Origin: Prevotellaceae bacterium UBA2852
GTDB lineage: Bacteria; Bacteroidota; Bacteroidia; Bacteroidales; Bacteroidaceae
DNA length: 44,226 bases
Reading direction: 5' to 3'
Assembly (NCBI GenBank): GCA_002350855.1
Contig: DEFM01000037.1
Location: 594 to 44,819 of the forward strand
Part shown: in pieces, positions 38,268 to 44,226 of the stretch
Numbering within the stretch: position 1 is the stretch's first letter
Layout of the letters: each line of letters starts with the position of its first letter
Notes under the pieces: generated by a model
The model's input: the letters and a program-made list of their open reading frames with translations, nothing else
Told to the model about the DNA's origin: nothing
The model's database searches: none
Position numbers and translations under genes: made by a program

Positions 38268-40301
38268 ATGATAGAACTTGATTCTAAATTGTTAGACCAG
38301 TTCAAGGGGTATGTAGTCCGTAAAGACGTGGTGCGCTCTGTTAAAGGCGGTGCCAACGTACCTGTCTTTGTTTTGGAGTATCTTCTTGCTAATTCGTGCA
38401 GTACGGATGACGAGGAAAAGATTCAAGAAGGTATAGAGAATGTGAAACGTGTGTTGCGTGATCACTATGTGAATCCAGACGAAGCGACTCTTGTTCAGGT
38501 AAAGATACGAGAACAGGGAACCTATAAAATCATTGATAAGATAAGTGTTCGCCTTGACCCATCAAAAGATAAGTATTGGGCAGAGTTATCAAATCTGGCT
38601 ATTCGAGACGCCAATATATCCGAAGAGATTATCAGCCAACATGAGAAGATGATGACTGGCGGAATATGGGCAATCATTGACATGGATTATGATTCAACCC
38701 AGATGATTGGGAAAAAGATATACCCTTTTGTGGTCAGCAAGGTACGCCCCATCCAGCTTTCCAGTTTTGAGGAGGAAAGGATTGCCAAAGCCCGCAGTTT
38801 GTTCAACAATGAGGAATGGCTTGACGTACTTCTTCGTAGTGGAGGCTATGAACCTGAATCAGAAGGGATGACAGACCGAATGAAAATGTTGTTGCTGTCA
38901 CGATTCATTCCATTGGTTGAGTCGAATTTCAATATGGCGGAACTTGGTCCACGGTCTTCGGGCAAATCTTTTGTTTTTAAGGAGCTTTCACCATATTCCA
39001 TGCTCGTCAGTGGTGGTCAGGGAACGGCTGCGTCCCTTTTTGTGAACAACTCCAGTGGTCAGATTGGAGCAGTTGGCAGATGGGATGCTATTTGCTTTGA
39101 TGAGTCAACAGATGAATTGTTCAAAGATAAGGAAGTGGTTCCTCTGATGAAGGATTACATGGAAAGCGGTAGTTTCTCCAGAGCAGGAAAGGCCGGAGAG
39201 AAAGCAGCCAATGCATCTATTATCTTGAATGGCAATATCAATCAGCCAGTCGAGACGGTCTTACAGACATCGCATCTATTCTCCCCATTCTCGGATAAAA
39301 TCTGTAACGACACCGCTTTCTTGGATCGTATCGGTTTCTTCCTACCAGGATGGGAGGTGATGAAGTTCGCCCCATCTAACTTTACCAATCATTTTGGGTT
39401 TAGCACAGACTTCTTCAGCGAGTTCCTTCATTCCCAGCGGAAGATGACTTACACGGATGCCATCGACAAGTATTTCACTCTTGGCGCACAGATGAAGCAG
39501 CGCGACACGAAGCCTGTACGCAAGACTGTTTCTGGCTTGATTAAACTGATGCATCCAGATGGAAACTTCACTAAGGAGGATGTGCGTAAGTATCTGGTTT
39601 GGGCTATAGAAATGCGTCGGCGTGTCAAAGAGCAATTGAAACGTATTGGCGGTATGGAGTTTTGGGATACTAATTTCTCCTACATTGACAAGGAGACACA
39701 AGAAGAGTTTTTCGTGTCTGTTCCAGAGGAACGTGGTACCAATCTTATAGAGGATGCTCCGCTTCAGCCTGGCACTTGCTATACTGCCACGAGTGATGGA
39801 GATAAGGTGTCTCTTGTAAAAATCGAGGTAATTACTATGCCTGGCAATGGCAAGCTTACAATGACTGGCAGTAGCTCAATAGAAGCCAAGGAGGATATAA
39901 AAAATACATATAATTATATCCGCGCGAATGAAAGGGCTATTCTGTCTCAACAACATTCTTTGCTGCATCTTGATGTAACAGTTCAAGTGACCGTACTGTT
40001 GGGGGTAAGCGTTCATAAGGGAATCGGTGGCGCTGTCTTCGCGGCTATCGTCTCTTCTGTGTTCGGACGTAACTTAAAATCAGGTCTTGGTGTCATCGGC
40101 AATATCAGCATTGGCGGCGCTATTGAACGTGCCCTGAATTTCAATGACCGAGTATCTATGTTATCAGAGAACGGAGCTAAGAATGTATTGGTTCCAATGG
40201 ATAACCTTGCTGAAATGGCAACACTTCCAGCAACAATCCTTGGCAAAACTGATATTCCTTTCTATGCCAATACTCAGATGCTGATACAGAAGATGATATA
40301 G
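38268..40301 (+). CDS. brxL: BREX AAA+ protein BrxL with degenerate Lon-like domain
   Basis: BrxL, the hallmark of type 1 BREX, is a DNA-binding AAA+ protein forming ring assemblies. The 677-aa length is typical. Walker A GPRSSGKS is at 227-234 and Walker B WDAICFDE at 272-279, with a Lon-protease-like C-terminal domain at about 540-677. By an ungapped by-eye comparison with the E. coli Lon active site, the Ser position is Gly585 (in HKGIGGAVF) and the Lys position is Arg628, while neighbouring structural residues (VSSVFGR, GNISIGG, KNVLVP) are kept. Protease activity is therefore unlikely. A 72-base gap precedes the next gene. Confidence 0.93.
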   Translation: MIELDSKLLDQFKGYVVRKDVVRSVKGGANVPVFVLEYLLANSCSTDDEEKIQEGIENVKRVLRDHYVNPDEATLVQVKIREQGTYKIIDKISVRLDPSKDKYWAELSNLAIRDANISEEIISQHEKMMTGGIWAIIDMDYDSTQMIGKKIYPFVVSKVRPIQLSSFEEERIAKARSLFNNEEWLDVLLRSGGYEPESEGMTDRMKMLLLSRFIPLVESNFNMAELGPRSSGKSFVFKELSPYSMLVSGGQGTAASLFVNNSSGQIGAVGRWDAICFDESTDELFKDKEVVPLMKDYMESGSFSRAGKAGEKAANASIILNGNINQPVETVLQTSHLFSPFSDKICNDTAFLDRIGFFLPGWEVMKFAPSNFTNHFGFSTDFFSEFLHSQRKMTYTDAIDKYFTLGAQMKQRDTKPVRKTVSGLIKLMHPDGNFTKEDVRKYLVWAIEMRRRVKEQLKRIGGMEFWDTNFSYIDKETQEEFFVSVPEERGTNLIEDAPLQPGTCYTATSDGDKVSLVKIEVITMPGNGKLTMTGSSSIEAKEDIKNTYNYIRANERAILSQQHSLLHLDVTVQVTVLLGVSVHKGIGGAVFAAIVSSVFGRNLKSGLGVIGNISIGGAIERALNFNDRVSMLSENGAKNVLVPMDNLAEMATLPATILGKTDIPFYANTQMLIQKMI

Positions 40302-40373
40302 TATTTCCAAATAGAAATGATGGCATAAGTTCGACTATGCCAATGGCATTAAGACCTAATAAGAAACAAATAG

Positions 40374-43300
40374 ATGTCAAAACAAGAAGACATAAAGCCA
40401 ATTGAAATTGATGATGAGGAAGGACTCCAAACCGCTAGGCAGGAAGTCTTTTCTTACTATCGTCATTTGAGAAGCAATCTTTTCTCGGACACAATAATTG
40501 AGTATGAGGCAAAGCTAACAAAAGAGGTTTTTGATTTGAAACTGCTGCAACTTTCTCAGGATAAGAAGCAATCGGAGTTTGAAAACTTTATATTGGTTGC
40601 AGCAGCACGTCTTATAACACCAAATATTAAACCGCAAACCGGACCTGATGGCGGTGGTGATGGCAAGGTAGATGGCGAGACTTATTCTGTTGACAAAGCA
40701 ATCTCAGACAAATGGTGGGTTTCAGATGGATGTACTGGTGACCAGCGTTGGGCAATAGCAATCAGCGTACAGAAGACCTGGCAGTCCAAGGTTGAAAGCG
40801 ACGTAAAGAAGGTAATAGAAACGGGGAGAGGTTATACAAAACTACTGTTTTTTACCAACCAAAAAATTAAGTCAAGTACTCGTCTGTCCAAGGAGGATGA
40901 GTTGACAAGGAAGTATGGTATAGCGGTTAGTATCTTTGATGGTTCATGGTGTTCGTTCGCCGTTTTTGAGCAAGGATGCATGGATGTTGCTGTTGAAAAG
41001 CTGAACTTCTCTGATGAGTATCGAAAGAAAACTGTAATTGTTGGTTCAAATGACAAACGGCGAAGGGAAGAACTTCAAACAATAGAAAAAGGCTTACTAA
41101 CTCGTGAAGTTGCCCAATTTGATACAGATTATATAGATGATCTGTTAGAGGCTTGTATTCTAAGTCGTGGACTGGAGCGTCCCCGTCAGGAAACAGAAGG
41201 CCGCTTTAATCGTGCATTGAGAGAAGCAAAAGTTCATGGTTCATCAATACAGACTTTCAATATTATATATTGCCATGCATGGACATCATTCTTTTGGTTT
41301 TATGATGTAGAAAGCACCTATGATGATTATTTGAAACTTAAAGAATATACAGACAAGCACCCTTCTATACATACTATAGAAAACTTGACCAATATTCTTA
41401 CCAATTTAGAAAATGCAGCAGGGATTGGACTGTTTGACCCCGAACGTTTCTTGTCAGAGGTTGAGTATATAGAATCGTTCAGGCAACGAAAAGATTTGTC
41501 CCCAACCTCTCAGCTCTTTCTTGACATATATTTTTCGGAACACCGCATAATACAACATATTAGGCAGGAAGATGATCCGTCCGAAGAAATAATAATGCTT
41601 ACGGATCTAATTGAAGAGAGTGCCAATCATCCAGAAATTGGCTTTAATGCTCAATCTCAGATAGTTGACATACTTGGTCGTATGATTACCAATAATTCTG
41701 CTTTTGAGAATCTGGTAGACAAGTTGGCAGATATTACTGCAAATAGAGAATCGGAGGTACAGGGTGCCATGATTCATTATCGTCGTGCTCAGTCGTTGAT
41801 GGAGGAGAAAAGCTATTTGCCAGCGATTAAGCATTTAGGACATTGTGTACGTTCGTTTGTAAAGGATGGCTATGAGTCTGAGTATGTCAAGTCTTGTGGT
41901 TTTATGGGGTTTGCGCTTTACTATCAGGAACTGCCATATAGTGCGGAAGCCTATTATATAAAGGCTGCATCGGTACTTGTTAGAGAGTTTTATTCTAAAG
42001 GAACTATCAACCACCTGCTTATTACAATATTGTCAAAGTTGTGTGAGATAGAACTGATGCTTGGCCGCCTTGTCATGTACCTTAACTGGCGAGAACTACT
42101 TTATGTAATTGCCCACAACGGCGAGGAATACATGACAAAGGAGTTTGTAGAAAGAGATCTTCTTGAAGATGGTGGCTGGGCCTGCCATTTGGCTACTGCT
42201 GACATAAGTAATCCTCAAATAGCTATTTTACCAGCCATATTCGCAAGATGCGATATGCCTCTATCTGCTAACTATCTCAAGTTTGCCCTGGGTTATCCGG
42301 AAGAGGTAGATGACCAGTTGAAAGAAACAGTAGGTGATAATTGGCACGACAATCTATTAAAGCAACCTATTCATGAGCAATTCATCTGTAATCTTAACAT
42401 AGCTGATGAAGGTTGTGAAAATTTAAGCACAATAGTTCATAATTGCAAGTTTACTGTGCATTATAAAAACTCCGTTCAGAACCAACTTGTTGCTGAAACG
42501 TTTTTGGCGTCTGTGGAAACTCTCTTGGCAACTTTTGCGGATATAGATCTTGTCATATTGACTCCTGAAATAAAAGTAATCGTGGAAGAGACGGAAGAAG
42601 CACCATCGATGAAACAAGGCTCCTCAAATACAGAATATATATTTCATGTTAATCATGGTTTGCTTTCAGACAAAGAATACTGGGAATGCTTTTCGTTCTT
42701 CATGGCATACTTCTTTGTGCAGAATACGATATCTCAAGAGGATGTGCAAGAACTTATCAAAGATCGCCATGAGAAAGAAAAAATAATGGATCGTGTTTCG
42801 TCTCTGATGTTATTGTATCAGTCAGTTTACTTTGTACTGGGTGACAAATTCAAGTGTTCTATCAGACAATGGCAGAAAGCTGATGACAAAATTTATCCAT
42901 GCCTTACTGCATATACAGAAAGAGATAAGATTGATATAAAGAAACACATTTCATCTCAGCAGAATATGACTGTATACACAATCTCATCTAACATGCAGTT
43001 GTGGGATGCAGCTAAATGGTCTGGTGTCGGATTTATTTTTGATAAGTGGTTACGAGAACCGCCAGTATTAGCTTTACTTTTTAGAAATGTGCAAGATGGA
43101 AAGATTATTGTCAAGGAGTGGAAAGAGCGACAGGCAGAAGGAAAACTTGGCATAGAAATACAGATATTAAAAGGCATCAATAAAGATCATCCCAGCTGGT
43201 ATCGGGTTTGTTTGGCGCCAGAGATACCACATGCAGATGTTAAGGAAGGAAGATATATGGCAGTCATGTGCCGTAAACATACAATGACTCCCAGTAACAC

Positions 43301-43589
43301 ATACAATATTGATAACTTTGAACAGTTGCTACCACGTTTTGGAAGATGTCGTTTGATGGCACTTGCTATAGATGATAATAATCAGATTGTCGGTCCTTAC
43401 AACTTTAATGAAGCTATAGAAGTGAGGGCTATAACAATAATAGATGCTTGGATGGTGTCTATTAATGATAATACTCGCAATGCGTTTGAGTGGGATGACG
43501 AACCAATTATACCGGATGGTGAGTCAGAAACAGCGCCTGTCTTGGAATTACTAAACAATCTACGAGAAGTACATAATAAGAAACAATAG
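40374..43589 (+). CDS. Large BREX-associated protein: candidate nuclease N-terminus plus helical repeats
   Basis: The 1071-aa protein is the last gene of the island. Residues about 65-165 look like a PD-(D/E)XK-type domain: GPDGGGDGKVD (90-100, acidic residues Asp96 and Asp100), a strand with AIAISVQKTW (127-136, Lys134), then KLLFFTNQKI (156-165). Residues about 240-640 are helical and TPR-like, with paired helices such as AMIHYRRAQSLMEEKSYLPA. The rest is mixed alpha/beta. No Walker A is visible, so it is not a STAND NTPase. It lies 72 bases after brxL and is followed by a terminator. It could be a nuclease effector triggered through its repeat body; the domain calls are by eye. Confidence 0.8.
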   Translation: MSKQEDIKPIEIDDEEGLQTARQEVFSYYRHLRSNLFSDTIIEYEAKLTKEVFDLKLLQLSQDKKQSEFENFILVAAARLITPNIKPQTGPDGGGDGKVDGETYSVDKAISDKWWVSDGCTGDQRWAIAISVQKTWQSKVESDVKKVIETGRGYTKLLFFTNQKIKSSTRLSKEDELTRKYGIAVSIFDGSWCSFAVFEQGCMDVAVEKLNFSDEYRKKTVIVGSNDKRRREELQTIEKGLLTREVAQFDTDYIDDLLEACILSRGLERPRQETEGRFNRALREAKVHGSSIQTFNIIYCHAWTSFFWFYDVESTYDDYLKLKEYTDKHPSIHTIENLTNILTNLENAAGIGLFDPERFLSEVEYIESFRQRKDLSPTSQLFLDIYFSEHRIIQHIRQEDDPSEEIIMLTDLIEESANHPEIGFNAQSQIVDILGRMITNNSAFENLVDKLADITANRESEVQGAMIHYRRAQSLMEEKSYLPAIKHLGHCVRSFVKDGYESEYVKSCGFMGFALYYQELPYSAEAYYIKAASVLVREFYSKGTINHLLITILSKLCEIELMLGRLVMYLNWRELLYVIAHNGEEYMTKEFVERDLLEDGGWACHLATADISNPQIAILPAIFARCDMPLSANYLKFALGYPEEVDDQLKETVGDNWHDNLLKQPIHEQFICNLNIADEGCENLSTIVHNCKFTVHYKNSVQNQLVAETFLASVETLLATFADIDLVILTPEIKVIVEETEEAPSMKQGSSNTEYIFHVNHGLLSDKEYWECFSFFMAYFFVQNTISQEDVQELIKDRHEKEKIMDRVSSLMLLYQSVYFVLGDKFKCSIRQWQKADDKIYPCLTAYTERDKIDIKKHISSQQNMTVYTISSNMQLWDAAKWSGVGFIFDKWLREPPVLALLFRNVQDGKIIVKEWKERQAEGKLGIEIQILKGINKDHPSWYRVCLAPEIPHADVKEGRYMAVMCRKHTMTPSNTYNIDNFEQLLPRFGRCRLMALAIDDNNQIVGPYNFNEAIEVRAITIIDAWMVSINDNTRNAFEWDDEPIIPDGESETAPVLELLNNLREVHNKKQ

Positions 43590-43603
43590 TATCAATCAGC
43601 CGT

Positions 43604-43650
43604 AAACTAAAGAGCAGCCCTATATGGAACTGCTCTTTGGTTTCTATTTT
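43604..43650 (+). terminator. Terminator of the BREX operon
   Basis: A 14-bp stem (43604-43617 with 43630-43643, one T-G pair) encloses a 12-nt loop and is followed by CTATTTT. It starts 14 bases after the last BREX-island stop codon. Confidence 0.8.
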
Positions 43651-44036
43651 CCGAAATTCTGCGCTATTAGCATGTCTATGCCTCCAGCGACCACTGAGAA
43701 ACCGATGGTAAAGAAGAGCCAAAAGAACCACTGGGCATAATGCCCAAGGTAGCACCCGTCATACTCCTTATAGCGGTTCATGGCTTTCTTACGTTCTTCG
43801 ACTAACATTGTATTGACCGTCTGAACTGTTACCTGTGCCTGGCTGATTACCCATTCTCGTTGCTTGCTGAACATCTCTTGTATCTTCTCCCAATCCGCAT
43901 CACATAGCGGTATCGTCGTTGAGTCGAAGGCATAGACCTTTCCACCGAGCTTGAATATGCTCTCTGCACGTTTCTCTCGTGCCTGCGACATCATTGCCGA
44001 ACGCCATAGCTGGTTCATATAGTTGATGTAAGTCAT
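43644..44036 (-). pseudogene. Mosaic ORF with an IS transposase fragment fused to a membrane-protein tail
   Basis: The 130-aa frame seems built from unrelated parts. Residues 1-18 (MTYINYMNQLWRSAMMSQ) resemble the start of a Bacteroidales helix-turn-helix protein family. Residues about 19-45 (AREKRAESIFKLGGKVYAFD then STTIPLC) match the catalytic-Asp region of IS4-type transposases of Bacteroidetes. The remainder is a helical stretch ending in a membrane segment (WFFWLFFTIGFSVVAGGIDM). A full transposase is about 400 aa, so that part is a relic. The fusion may be expressed, but I read it as recombination debris at the island edge. Confidence 0.55.
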
Positions 44037-44049
44037 AGCGTCTCAACGT

Positions 44050-44226
44050 TTAATCATGCCAGCAGGACTTGTTTGGCTTGCGCTTGTGCGATGCAAGGAT
44101 GGCAGCGTTCTGCTCCTCATCCGTCAAAGGAATGGGATTCTTTCGGTTCGCTTCCAGCTACTTGTCAATCTCGTCAAGGTAGATGACCCATCGCTTGCCG
44201 GGTTTGGAGCCGGGGATTTCCCTGTT
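44050..44226 (-). pseudogene. Helix-turn-helix (excisionase-type) gene fragment with internal stop, continues beyond window
   Basis: The minus-strand frame enters from the window edge and reads REIPGSKPGKRWVIYLDEID, K, then an in-frame TAG at 44158-44160, and continues LEANRKNPIPLTDEEQNAAI to TAA 44050-44052. The pattern fits the C-terminal part of an excisionase-like HTH_17 protein, in which the residue at the stop is often Trp (TGG to TAG). It seems to be a decayed mobile-element gene. The 5' part is outside the window, so the call is tentative. Confidence 0.5.

Noticed and set aside
40302..40373. Hairpin GGCATA/TATGCC between brxL and the last gene as a terminator
   Set aside because: The stem is only 6 bp and no T-run follows, so it is unlikely to end transcription before the last gene.
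40374..43589. STAND/Avs-type NTPase in the terminal BREX-island protein
   Set aside because: The N-terminal nuclease-like segment resembles effectors of such proteins, but no Walker A motif can be found in the 1071 residues.

Overview
The window reads as chromosomal DNA of a Bacteroidales bacterium, most likely Prevotellaceae (Prevotella/Segatella). The evidence is the gene order tuf–tRNA-Trp–secE–nusG–rplK–rplA–rplJ–rplL–rpoB–rpoC, the 1269-aa RpoB and 1431-aa RpoC, weak Shine-Dalgarno sequences, and repeated TAnnTTTG promoter -7 elements. No species is assigned.

Regions. (1) 1-11984: core translation/transcription cluster on the plus strand: the 3' part of tuf, tRNA-Trp, secE, nusG, four ribosomal protein genes, rpoB and rpoC, with hairpins or attenuators after tuf, nusG and rplL and a terminator after rpoC. 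(2) 12120-14922: a 39-aa lipoprotein gene with its own promoter and terminator, then a four-gene unit: ECF sigma factor, single-TM anti-sigma-like protein, secreted protein, outer-membrane beta-barrel. (3) 14992-20912: mostly minus-strand metabolic genes: a four-Cys mini-protein beside a gene remnant, a two-headed carbohydrate esterase (SASA/CE6-like plus CE1-like), an NhaC antiporter, a small plus-strand membrane protein, and leuB. GC-rich intergenic repeats flank several of these genes. (4) 20913-22110: about 1.2 kb almost free of genes, holding a strict 22-nt-period hairpin array with its own promoter-like box and a strong terminator, plus a cysteine-containing ORF with no clear start. (5) 22111-43589: a twelve-gene, co-directional, tightly packed phage-defence island. 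(6) 43644-44226: decayed mobile-element pieces that mark the far side of the island.

The island has every core gene of type 1 BREX, in the usual order: brxA, brxB, brxC, pglX, pglZ, brxL. A small XRE regulator precedes it. Three additions stand out. A DUF262–DUF3696-type ATPase–unknown cassette lies between brxC and pglX. An AlbA_2/GHKL-ATPase-like protein with a 21-bp in-frame minisatellite lies between pglX and pglZ. A 1071-aa protein with a candidate PD-(D/E)XK nuclease N-terminus and a helical-repeat body follows brxL. The first two additions and the presumed target-recognition part of pglX look more AT-rich than the surrounding core genes, which suggests modular replacement.

Expected joint action, from family knowledge: PglX marks host DNA by adenine methylation. 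BrxC, PglZ, BrxB, BrxA and BrxL act with it to block replication of unmodified phage DNA. The nested and terminal genes would add a second line of defence or modulate BREX. The hairpin array and the terminal nuclease/TPR-like gene are the least explained elements.
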